Below are positions 53,945 through 60,676 of a stretch of DNA of 64,000 bases, piece after piece. A program made the translations under genes and the position numbers. The notes below the pieces were generated by a model that was not told where the DNA came from, ran no database searches, and worked only from the letters and a program-made list of their open reading frames with translations. The DNA comes from Treponema brennaborense DSM 12168. Lineage in GTDB: Bacteria > Spirochaetota > Spirochaetia > Treponematales > Treponemataceae. The stretch covers positions 1,054,001 to 1,118,000 of the forward strand of contig NC_015500.1 in the NCBI RefSeq assembly GCF_000212415.1, given 5' to 3'. Numbering within the stretch: position 1 is the first letter of the stretch; every line of letters begins with the position of its first letter.

Positions 53945-54241
53945 TTGGATGAATTTCAGGCGGCCGGCTGTGCGTCCGGTGTGCGTAAAGCCGTCGCGCT
54001 GCAGTATCCGGCAGGGGCGGACGCGCCGTTTATCGCCGTTTCGGCGAAAGGTGCGCTTGCCGATCGGGTAGAAGCGCTTGCAAAAGAACTTGGAATTCCC
54101 GTTAAAAAAGATGAAATTCTTGCAAACGTACTGTCCGTCTGTGATGCGGGGTCTTACGTTCCGGTACAGACGTACGAAGCGCTTGCGAAAATTTTTATAT
54201 TTATTCAGAAAGTTGAGAACGATGGAAACACAGGGTTTTAA
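53945..54241 (+). CDS. FlhB C-terminal-domain homologue (YlqH/FhlB-like)
   Basis: 98 residues matching the cytoplasmic domain of the flagellar export switch FlhB: VRKAVALQYPAGADAPFIAVSAKGALADRVEALAKELGIPV, then ILANVLSVCDAGSYVP. The autocleavage NPTH motif and the membrane domain are missing. Full-length FlhB is presumably encoded elsewhere. The protein may modulate export by mimicking FlhB. TTG 53945 follows GGAGG. It overlaps the next gene. Confidence 0.82.
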   Translation: MDEFQAAGCASGVRKAVALQYPAGADAPFIAVSAKGALADRVEALAKELGIPVKKDEILANVLSVCDAGSYVPVQTYEALAKIFIFIQKVENDGNTGF

Positions 54242-54485
54242 AAAAATCGCCGGCGGCGATTTGCAGACAGGGATGAGGTTTTCCGCGCCGTTGTTTTTTG
54301 AAGACGGCAGGAATATGTTTCTTGCTGAAGGCAAAAGCTTGAAGCCGTATCATTTGGCGGCGGTTGCCCGCTGGAACGTACCGTTCGTGGTAACGTACGG
54401 GAAACTGATTTCCGATACCGACAAGCCGGAAAACGGCGGTATCGAAGATCTTGAACCGCTTGATGAATTGGAAGAACTCCAGTAA
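54222..54485 (+). CDS. Small protein resembling the HD-GYP N-terminal (DUF3391-like) domain
   Basis: 87 residues. The pattern IAGGDLQTGMRFSAPLFFEDGRNMFLAEGKSLKPYHLAAVARWNV resembles the domain preceding HD-GYP phosphodiesterases, here free-standing. It has an acidic C-terminus (DLEPLDELEELQ). ATG 54222 lies inside the FlhB-like gene; the longer frame from 54078 overlaps it completely and is not needed. Function unknown. Confidence 0.7.
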   Translation: METQGFKKIAGGDLQTGMRFSAPLFFEDGRNMFLAEGKSLKPYHLAAVARWNVPFVVTYGKLISDTDKPENGGIEDLEPLDELEELQ

Positions 54486-54873
54486 AATCAACCGCAGCCG
54501 CGGCGTCCCGATATCGACCCGCAGTGTCGGCCTCGACGGAGAAAACCGCGCCGCCGCCTATCTGGAATCTGCCGGATATTCGGTTTTGTTCCGTAACTGG
54601 CGGACACGCTGCGGTGAAATCGATATAATAGCGCGTAAAGGCTCGGTACTCGTTTTTGCGGAAGTAAAAACGCTGCCGAGCGGTAACGTGGAGACGCTGG
54701 CGCACGAATTGGGAGCTCGTAAGCGGAAAAGAATTATCGAAACGGCTAAATATTTCCTTGCTATGTATCGACAATATAATGACAGCTGCATCAGATTTGA
54801 TGTGCTGGTTGTTGATATGCCGGGATTTGATCCTATATATCATATAGAAAATGCCTTTTCGGAGTTCATATGA
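54463..54873 (+). CDS. YraN/UPF0102-family endonuclease-like protein
   Basis: 136 residues. Nuclease-fold signature: VGLDGENRAAAYLESAGYSVLFRNWRTRCGEIDIIARKGSVLVFAEVKT, with the restriction-endonuclease-like Glu/Asp/ExK residues. The family is widespread near trmD/rnhB; its role is unproven. ATG 54463 is preferred to TTG 54451. It overlaps the preceding gene by 23 bases and shares an ATGA overlap with the next. Confidence 0.9.
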   Translation: MNWKNSSKINRSRGVPISTRSVGLDGENRAAAYLESAGYSVLFRNWRTRCGEIDIIARKGSVLVFAEVKTLPSGNVETLAHELGARKRKRIIETAKYFLAMYRQYNDSCIRFDVLVVDMPGFDPIYHIENAFSEFI

Positions 54874-55037
54874 TGTCCGCTATGAAGAATACTTCTGACA
54901 GTGCCGTTAAATCCGAGCGCGTACGTGAATTACAGCAAAAAATTTACGATAGGGCGTATCTTGATAATGCCATTCAGCGGATAGCGTTGGTGCTGAGCCG
55001 AAAACTGGTGGAAAATCGCGAAATAATAAGGACGTAA
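54870..55037 (+). CDS. Small protein (55 residues), unknown function
   Basis: A short open frame from ATG 54870 with GGAG 54861-54864 upstream and an ATGA overlap with the YraN gene. The protein is helical and charged (VRELQQKIYDRAYLDNAIQRIALVLSRKLVENREIIRT). Codon use and tight packing between two other genes support coding. No family recognised. Confidence 0.7.
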   Translation: MMSAMKNTSDSAVKSERVRELQQKIYDRAYLDNAIQRIALVLSRKLVENREIIRT

Positions 55038-55039
55038 AA

Positions 55040-55570
55040 ATGGAACATTCCGGTAACAACCGCAGAAACGGAAATAAAAAAAATTGGAACAGCCGGCCTT
55101 CCGCCTCTGACAATCGCCGCTCCGGTTCCGACAGCCGCCGGCAATCCGAGCCCCGGCAGAATTCTTTTCGGAACGGCGAGACTCACCGTGCGCCGCCGGC
55201 GCGCGTACCTGCTCAGGTTCAGGAAGAAATGCAGAAAGATATGCAGGCGATCCGCGCGCTGAAGCAGAACGCGCCGCTTTGTCCCCGCTGCAATCAGCCG
55301 ATAACGGACATTACTTCCGCCCTTGCGGAACGGAAAACCGGAGAACCGGTTCATTTCGATTGCGTCGTTGATTTTCTGAAGCAATCGGAACCGTTGAAAG
55401 AGAACGAAAAGATCACTTATATCGGGCAGGGACGCTTTGCGGTCGTTTATTTCAGCAATCCGCACGATATGCGGCATTTTACGATTGTCCGCGTCATCGA
55501 GTGGGAAGAGCGCGATAAAAAATATCCGTGGCGCGCGGATATAGCCGGATTATACAGTCAAGTGCATTGA
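55040..55570 (+). CDS. Putative zinc-binding protein of unknown function
   Basis: 176 residues. The N-terminal 60 are basic, Asn/Arg/Ser/Gln-rich and look disordered, like RNA-binding tails. Residues of about 75-120 carry a CPRCNQPI and HFDCVV pair that would hold one zinc. The rest is globular (YIGQGRFAVVYFSNPHDMRHFTIVRVIEWEERDKKYPWRAD). AAGGA precedes ATG 55040. It ends the rpsP-to-here gene run, followed by a hairpin at 55574-55597. Confidence 0.8.
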   Translation: MEHSGNNRRNGNKKNWNSRPSASDNRRSGSDSRRQSEPRQNSFRNGETHRAPPARVPAQVQEEMQKDMQAIRALKQNAPLCPRCNQPITDITSALAERKTGEPVHFDCVVDFLKQSEPLKENEKITYIGQGRFAVVYFSNPHDMRHFTIVRVIEWEERDKKYPWRADIAGLYSQVH

Positions 55571-55573
55571 GCT

Positions 55574-55597
55574 GCAGACTTCGATCTGCGGAATTTT
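55574..55597 (+). terminator. Weak terminator ending the ribosomal/YraN gene run
   Basis: GCAGA (55574-55578) pairs with TCTGC (55585-55589), then GGAATTTTT. Short stem, imperfect tail. Confidence 0.5.
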
Positions 55598-55601
55598 TCA
55601 T

Positions 55602-55647
55602 AAAAAACGGGCTGCCGGAACTACGTAACGTATCTCCGAACAGCCCG
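55602..55647 (-). terminator. Rho-independent terminator of tRNA-Leu
   Basis: On the minus strand CGGGCTG (55647-55641) pairs with CAGCCCG (55614-55608), extended inside by CGGA/TCCG, and is followed by six U. Confidence 0.75.
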
Positions 55648-55653
55648 CTGTAA

Positions 55654-55740
55654 TGCCGGAAACCAGAATCGAACTGGCACGGACGTATAAGGTCCGAGGG
55701 ATTTTAAGTCCCTTGTGTCTACCTATTCCACCATTCCGGC
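55654..55740 (-). tRNA. tRNA-Leu (anticodon UAA)
   Basis: 87 bases. GCCGGAA acceptor arm pairs with TTCCGGC before discriminator A. The anticodon loop reads ACTTAAAAT with anticodon TAA between GGGAC and ATCCC stem sides. The long variable arm (CTCGGACCTTATACGTCCGTG) is typical of class II leucine tRNAs, and GTTCGATTC is the T loop. CCA is not encoded. A promoter and a terminator flank it. Confidence 0.96.
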
Positions 55741-55751
55741 ATGTGTCAGTC

Positions 55752-55780
55752 ATCATATCCGAAAAACGCTTTTTTTTCAA
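55752..55780 (-). promoter_or_regulatory. Promoter of tRNA-Leu
   Basis: Minus strand TTGAAA (55780-55775), 17-base spacer, TATGAT (55757-55752). The predicted start is about five bases before the mature 5' end. Confidence 0.65.
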
Positions 55781-55832
55781 GTAGGAGCGCACTCTTTCTG
55801 CCGCGGCGGCAGCATCGGAAAATCAGACGGTT

Positions 55833-56378
55833 TCAGTCTGATATTTTTACCCAGAGCGGCGCGGACAGCGTCCACCGGACGAGCGGAGTGCGTCCCGCTT
55901 GCGGCGCGGAAATTTCAAAACGCATCGTGTGGAGTCTGAATACGCGCAGCGAAATCGGAGAAAGGTTCGCAGCGGCGGCGATATCGCGGTACGTCCGTAC
56001 GTGCGCGCCGTTCTGCACGCAGCCGAAAAGTATGCCGCCCGGACGGGGAGCGCAGGTTTCGGCACTGAACGGTATACCGTATTCCGGCAGACCGGCGGAA
56101 ACGGGTTCTCCGTTTTTTGCGGAAATCGTAACCGGCCGGATAAATAAGCCGTCTGCAAAAACCGGCGGTTCGATCACGCAGCCGGTGAGCATCGTCTTCA
56201 ATTCGGTGATCGGCAGTTCCGTACGAAGGACGCATATCTGCGGATAAAACGGAACGATGCGGCCGTCCGGTACCGCTGCCCGGGCGGCCGAGAGGATGCG
56301 CGCGTGTTCCTGCTCTACGGCGCAGCGCGGCGTTTCGTGCGGAATCAGAACGGTATAGCAGGATCGGTGAATTTGCAT
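55833..56378 (-). CDS. Hypothetical protein
   Basis: 181 residues. No signal or membrane helix. The sequence is tolerably ordered, with YTVLIPHETPRCAVEQEHARIL at the start and LTGCVIEPPVFADGLFIRPVTIS in the middle. The layout recalls a 2'-5' RNA ligase-like fold, but the paired HxT motifs are missing, so this is not claimed. The minus-strand TATAGT (56389-56384) lies five bases before ATG 56378, again a near-leaderless arrangement, though no clear -35 is found. Confidence 0.7.
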   Translation of the reverse strand: MQIHRSCYTVLIPHETPRCAVEQEHARILSAARAAVPDGRIVPFYPQICVLRTELPITELKTMLTGCVIEPPVFADGLFIRPVTISAKNGEPVSAGLPEYGIPFSAETCAPRPGGILFGCVQNGAHVRTYRDIAAAANLSPISLRVFRLHTMRFEISAPQAGRTPLVRWTLSAPLWVKISD

Positions 56379-56423
56379 GAGTAACTATAGCGTTTTTGCC
56401 CGAAAAAGTGTAGTATGCAGTAT

Positions 56424-58214
56424 ATGAAACGGATTCTGCTGACAATTCTTTTTACGCTGAGCGTCGTATGCGCGTATGTGGGCTGTTCTTCTCCGCTGTC
56501 GACGCTGCCGCTCGTCGTTTCAGGTGCGGAACCGGCTGCCCTTACCGCGCTGAACAAGAACGCACGGAAAGCCGCCGTTTCCGGTACGAACGGTTCCCGG
56601 TACGCTTATTTTGCCTTTTCGGAGGCGCAACGAGGGAATTACGTTTCTTTGGCTGCCTCGGAGGGGGCCGTTTCTCTTGAAATCGAAATTTCCGCGCCGA
56701 TTTCGGCGGCGTATGCGGAAACGGCTGCCGCGGACCGCCGGTTCGCTTTCGGGCTGCTGTACGATAGCGATTTTTCCGCTTCGGGCAGACTGCGGTCGGC
56801 GCTTGCCGACCGGCCGATGGCAGCGGGCGTTTTTTCCTCCGAAAATCGGCAATTCCGCGTTGCGTACGCAGTGCCGGCGGCGCAGGCGGGCCGGGTTAGG
56901 GGCTTTTTCTTCTATACAGCGGTGAGCGCTGCCGTAACCGCCGCTTCGGTCATACCGGGCGAGGTCGGCTTCGATTTTTCGGGTGAGGTTCCGCGTTTTT
57001 GTTTTGCCGGAAACGGCGGATCCGTTCCGGAAACGGGCGCCGCCGCGTTTACCGCTTTCGATTTTACCGAAGCGGATTCAGTGTTCGGCTCCGGATATAC
57101 CGGCGGCGAGTTCGTGCCGGTGTTTACCGTTTCGCTGCGGGAAACCGGCGGCGGCTTCGGTTCCGTTGAAAATCAGACGCAGGTAAAGCTTTCATTCGGC
57201 GGAGAAACGGTGAGCATCCGCCGCGCGCCCGGGCAAACCGCCGTTTCCGTTCATGCCGCGGCGCTGCGTTCCGCGTTCAGCAGGGTAAGCGCCGAATCGA
57301 ATGCCGATATGATACGCGGAGTTTCCCTGCATTTCATACCGTCCGGCCGCCGCGATACAGGAACGGTGATTCAGCCGCTGCGTACCGATCCGGGGCTCAT
57401 TCCGGCGTGGCCGTCCGCCGTCTGGCGTTCCGCCGATTACGAATTGTTTGAATGGGAACAGTTTCCCGGCGTGCTGTTTTTCGATACGGCGAATTACGCC
57501 GTTCAGGATCAGTTCTTTAAGCGTTTGGCTTTTTTTACGGAAAAAACCGGCTACATCGGGACGCTCGTTCCCGACGGCGTGCTGAACGGCAAGCACGGTT
57601 TTAACGCGCACGATTACCGGCCGGAAACGCTCGCCGACTTTTTCACGCTGGCGGAGCGAACGTCGTTTCCCTTATCAGAAAAAGAATTGCTGCTGAAAGA
57701 AATTTTGCTGTGCAACGGGATTATCGCCGCCGACGCGGCCGCGCCGGGAACGTATCGGTCCGGAATCGGCGGAGTCATTTCCGTTTCGCAGGAATCGCCG
57801 CTGTATCTGCGCCATTCGTTCGTTGCGCACGAAGGTTTGCACGGCCTGTATTTTATCGACGCGGATTTCAGAACGACGGTTTCTCAGGTATTCAGCCGTA
57901 TGGATCCGCTTTCGCTGCAGTTTTTGATCCGGTATTTTCAGGTTCAGCCGTCGCTCAACTATAATACTGCCGACACCTATTTGCTTGAAAACGAGTTTAT
58001 GGCGTACATCATGCAGCAGCCCGTGTCCCGAACGGGAAATTATTTCGTAACCCGGGCTTCCTGGAATTCCATGACGGCGGCCGAACCCGAATTGTGCGCG
58101 TATGTGAAAGCGACCGGCGGTTCTGGATTTACGGATGCCGCCCGGATTCTGAACGAATACGTGTTCCGTCGCTGGGGATTCTCCGCCGGCCGCGTTTCGC
58201 TCGTTACGCGGTAG
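56424..58214 (+). CDS. Lipoprotein with HExxH metallopeptidase-like motif
   Basis: 596 residues. The signal peptide ends in a lipobox (VVCAYVGCSSPL), predicting lipid anchoring near residue 19. Residues 469-473 read HEGLH within SFVAHEGLHGLYF, a zinc-peptidase motif; the third ligand is not identified. The N-terminal 330 residues are beta-rich (for example VSLEIEISAPISAAYAE, GGGFGSVENQTQVKLSFGG). It could be a secreted surface protease or inactive relative. ATG 56424 is chosen over ATG 56415 because a TAGTAT hexamer overlaps 56411-56416. Its 3' end overlaps the convergent MBL gene by 11 bases. Confidence 0.82.
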   Translation: MKRILLTILFTLSVVCAYVGCSSPLSTLPLVVSGAEPAALTALNKNARKAAVSGTNGSRYAYFAFSEAQRGNYVSLAASEGAVSLEIEISAPISAAYAETAAADRRFAFGLLYDSDFSASGRLRSALADRPMAAGVFSSENRQFRVAYAVPAAQAGRVRGFFFYTAVSAAVTAASVIPGEVGFDFSGEVPRFCFAGNGGSVPETGAAAFTAFDFTEADSVFGSGYTGGEFVPVFTVSLRETGGGFGSVENQTQVKLSFGGETVSIRRAPGQTAVSVHAAALRSAFSRVSAESNADMIRGVSLHFIPSGRRDTGTVIQPLRTDPGLIPAWPSAVWRSADYELFEWEQFPGVLFFDTANYAVQDQFFKRLAFFTEKTGYIGTLVPDGVLNGKHGFNAHDYRPETLADFFTLAERTSFPLSEKELLLKEILLCNGIIAADAAAPGTYRSGIGGVISVSQESPLYLRHSFVAHEGLHGLYFIDADFRTTVSQVFSRMDPLSLQFLIRYFQVQPSLNYNTADTYLLENEFMAYIMQQPVSRTGNYFVTRASWNSMTAAEPELCAYVKATGGSGFTDAARILNEYVFRRWGFSAGRVSLVTR

Positions 58215-58785
58215 GATTTGCCGGCGCTTGAAACGCCGGATTGAACTTCTTTTCCGCGGCAACGGAGGAGGGCGGACCGTGTCCCGGCATGATGATCATA
58301 TCGTCCTGCTGGGAAATGATTTTGGTTTGCAGGTTTGATACGAGCGTGCGCCGGGCGTACGAACTGTTCGTGCTGCCTATCATGCCGGAACCGATCGTAT
58401 CACCCGTAAACAGCATTCGGCCTATTTTATAGGCCATTGAATCGGGGGTGTGGCCGGGGAGCGACAGGTACGCGATCGTAAGACTCGCAACTTGGATGAT
58501 GCCGTCGCCTTTCAGTATCGTCGATTCGGATTCCGCAATGTCGAAATCCGCCGCAAATATTTTGGGCGTGTATATTTTTTTCAGCGTCGAAAGACCTCTG
58601 ATGTGGCTCGCGTGGTTGTGCGTTATCAGCACGGCGGTTAAATTGAACGGTCCGTTTTCGAGCTGTTCAAGAATTTCGCGCGAAATTTTGCACGGGTCGA
58701 TTATCAGCGCTTCCATCGTATCTTCGTTGGTGACGACGTAGCAGTTTGAAAAGCCTTCTATATTCAAATGGAAATATACTTTCAT
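58204..58785 (-). CDS. Metallo-beta-lactamase-fold hydrolase (glyoxalase II-like) with altered motif
   Basis: 193 residues. Core motifs of the fold: LIIDPCK, ITHNHASHIRGL, LPGHTPDSM, LFTGDTIGSG and MPGHGPPS. The first metal motif should read HxHxDH; here residues 56-61 are HNHASH, so the Asp that binds the second metal is replaced by serine. It may bind a single metal, or have changed function. Its start overlaps the upstream pentapeptide-repeat gene (ATGA), a coupled pair. Confidence 0.88.
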   Translation of the reverse strand: MKVYFHLNIEGFSNCYVVTNEDTMEALIIDPCKISREILEQLENGPFNLTAVLITHNHASHIRGLSTLKKIYTPKIFAADFDIAESESTILKGDGIIQVASLTIAYLSLPGHTPDSMAYKIGRMLFTGDTIGSGMIGSTNSSYARRTLVSNLQTKIISQQDDMIIMPGHGPPSSVAAEKKFNPAFQAPANPTA

Positions 58786-59411
58786 TTTATCCCTCCGCCG
58801 TGAAGGAATTGCGCTTCGCGCGTGTTCGATTGTTTAAATGAAACGTTTTTCTGTTCGATATCGTAAAAAATCGTTTTTTTGATGTTGCAGTTTCTCAGTG
58901 ATGTATCGAGCAGTACGGCTTTGATAAAGCGCGAATTGTACAAATCGGAATCATCGAACGACGACTGATACGCGGAGATACCGCAGAAATTGTTGTGCAC
59001 CAAATCCGATCCGGTAAAAAGCACGTGTGAAAACGTCGCTCCGGCGAACGACGAAAACTGCAAGTTCGAGCGGACGAGCGTGCAGTCGGAAAACAGTGAA
59101 AAATCGAAAAAGGACATTCTCGATCTGAAAGATTCCGAATGCAGATTGCTGAACGTACAGTATTGAAAATTGCACCCGTAAAAACGCTTATCCGTTAAGT
59201 CGATATCGGTGAACGTCAGACCGCAGGCGTTGAGTCCGATTATTTTTTGGTGCGTACGGATGTATTCGTATATTTTTACTTTTTCGGCTTCCGGATCCGG
59301 CGAATGCTTAAGACAGTAATTCGGTTCTTCCGTCAGATTGCCGTTTTTATCTATGACCGAAAGCGCGGAGCGCTGGCACGGCGGGTGAATACAAGTGTTC
59401 AGTGCAAACAT
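58782..59411 (-). CDS. Pentapeptide-repeat protein
   Basis: 209 residues from ATG 59411. The N-terminal 60 contain CIHPPCQRSALSV and NYCLKHSPDPEAE, a likely small zinc-binding part. Then follow about 20 A(N/D)LXX-type repeats (CGLTFTDIDLTDKRFYGCNFQYCTF, SNLQFSSFAGATFSHVLFTGSDLVHNNFCG) that fold as a right-handed quadrilateral helix. Some such proteins protect gyrase; here the role is unknown. The frame extends to 59483 but the leaderless promoter sets ATG 59411. Confidence 0.88.
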   Translation of the reverse strand: MFALNTCIHPPCQRSALSVIDKNGNLTEEPNYCLKHSPDPEAEKVKIYEYIRTHQKIIGLNACGLTFTDIDLTDKRFYGCNFQYCTFSNLHSESFRSRMSFFDFSLFSDCTLVRSNLQFSSFAGATFSHVLFTGSDLVHNNFCGISAYQSSFDDSDLYNSRFIKAVLLDTSLRNCNIKKTIFYDIEQKNVSFKQSNTREAQFLHGGGIK

Positions 59412-59418
59412 ATATATA

Positions 59419-59447
59419 TTTATAGGGCATTGCACAGGTTTAGTCAA
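59419..59447 (-). promoter_or_regulatory. Leaderless promoter of the pentapeptide-repeat gene
   Basis: Minus strand TTGACT (59447-59442), 17-base spacer, TATAAA (59424-59419), seven bases to ATG 59411. It interleaves with the divergent promoter at 59430-59458. Confidence 0.75.
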
Positions 59448-59458
59448 ATGGGTATGAT
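59430..59458 (+). promoter_or_regulatory. Leaderless promoter of the zinc-ribbon/murI pair
   Basis: TTGCAC (59430-59435), 17-base spacer, TATGAT (59453-59458), six bases to ATG 59465. Its -35 lies inside the spacer of the opposing promoter. Confidence 0.75.
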
Positions 59459-59464
59459 AGAGCC

Positions 59465-59746
59465 ATGTGTTGGAAATGTGCAAAACCGCTCGCTACGTCC
59501 GTGCAGATAAACCGTTCTTCGGTCTGTTCGGATTGCGGAGCCGATCTGCATTGCTGCAGAAATTGCCGGTTTTATGATCAAGGGTCTCATTACGATTGTC
59601 ACGAAACGGTGGATGAAGAAGTCCGCGACAAGGAGCGGGCCAATTTCTGCGATTGGTTTTCTCCGAACGCGATTTCCGGCACTCACGGCGGTGCGGAGGC
59701 TTCGCTAGCGGCGAAAAATGCGTTTAACAGTCTGTTCGCGGATTGA
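59465..59746 (+). CDS. Small zinc-ribbon protein
   Basis: 93 residues. Nine cysteines in paired patterns (CWKCAKPL, CSDCGADLHCCRNCRFYD, YDCHE, NFCDWF) plus histidines suggest two zinc sites. The middle SVCSDCGADLHCCRNCRFYDQ is a rubredoxin/zinc-ribbon knuckle. Function unknown; location directly before murI suggests co-expression. Its start is leaderless. Confidence 0.8.
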   Translation: MCWKCAKPLATSVQINRSSVCSDCGADLHCCRNCRFYDQGSHYDCHETVDEEVRDKERANFCDWFSPNAISGTHGGAEASLAAKNAFNSLFAD

Positions 59747-59757
59747 CGGAGCTGCAT

Positions 59758-60606
59758 GTGGGAATCGATTTTGCGTTTCTTGATTCGGGAACGGGCGGCT
59801 TACCGTATATGCGGTATTTGAAGCAGCAGTGTCCCGAAGCCCGGTGCGTGTATTTAGCCGATACGTTCCATTTTCCGTACGGAGAAAAAAGCGTTTCTCA
59901 GATAATCCGGTACGCAACGGATGTTTCCGATCTTATTATCCGGAAATGGCAGCCGAAGGCCGTCGTGATTGCGTGCAATACGATGTCGGTTACCGCACTT
60001 GATTCCTTACGCAAGCGGTTTCCGCAGACGCCGTTTATCGGAACCGTTCCCGCGGTAAAGCAGGCGGCCGCTTGTACGCGTAACGGGATTATCGGACTGC
60101 TCGCGACCACCCGTACCGTACGGGACCCGTATACGGACGCTCTTATCCGAAAGTTCGCGCCGGGCTGTACCGTCGTGCGCCGCGGCGACGGAGCGCTCAT
60201 CGATTTTATCGAGCATCGGCTGGTGTCCGCTCCCGATGCCGAACGGAAACGGGCCGTTCAGCCTGCGGCGGATTTTTTCAAATCGCACGGCGCCGATACG
60301 GTTATCCTCGGCTGTACGCATTTCGTGCATATTGCTGACGATATTCAGGAAGCCGTCGGCCGCGGCGTGAGCGTCATCGATTCGAGAAGCGGCGTCGTTC
60401 GGCAGGCGCTCAAAGTCGCCTTCACCGTGCCCCGGGCGGGGAAAGCCGCTGAGCGGGAACCGCTTCCCGCCGACGGAACGTTTTTCGTGACCGGATTTCA
60501 AGCCGGGCAGGATGAATCTTCATACGCCGAATTGTGCCGGCTGTACCGTATTCCGTGGGGCGGCAAATTGAGTCCCGCGGATTACGACTGTACAGAAAAC
60601 GGCTGA
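59758..60606 (+). CDS. murI: Glutamate racemase
   Basis: 282 residues. Motifs of the two-cysteine racemase: FLDSGTGGLPYMRYL, VVIACNTMSVTALDSLR (catalytic Cys), ATTRTVRDPYTD and VILGCTHFVHI (second Cys). It makes D-glutamate for peptidoglycan. GTG 59758 with GGAG 59748-59751 fits better than a TTG at 59743 that overlaps the upstream gene. Confidence 0.93.
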   Translation: MGIDFAFLDSGTGGLPYMRYLKQQCPEARCVYLADTFHFPYGEKSVSQIIRYATDVSDLIIRKWQPKAVVIACNTMSVTALDSLRKRFPQTPFIGTVPAVKQAAACTRNGIIGLLATTRTVRDPYTDALIRKFAPGCTVVRRGDGALIDFIEHRLVSAPDAERKRAVQPAADFFKSHGADTVILGCTHFVHIADDIQEAVGRGVSVIDSRSGVVRQALKVAFTVPRAGKAAEREPLPADGTFFVTGFQAGQDESSYAELCRLYRIPWGGKLSPADYDCTENG

Positions 60607-60676
60607 GCGATTCGGTTAACGGTTACGGCTGTACAGAAAACGGCTGAGCGGTTACGGTTAACGGTTACGGCTGCGC
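60582..60676. repeat. 41-bp tandem duplication covering the murI 3' end
   Basis: Copy 1 at 60582-60622, copy 2 at 60623-60663, and the start of a third from 60664. The shared core is CTGTACAGAAAACGGCTGAG, which includes the murI stop. It lies between convergent genes and reaches into the 3' end of the response regulator gene. Confidence 0.85.

Noticed and set aside
55833-56378. 2'-5' RNA ligase (LigT) assignment
   Set aside because: Fold-like layout only; the two HxT motifs needed for the activity are absent.
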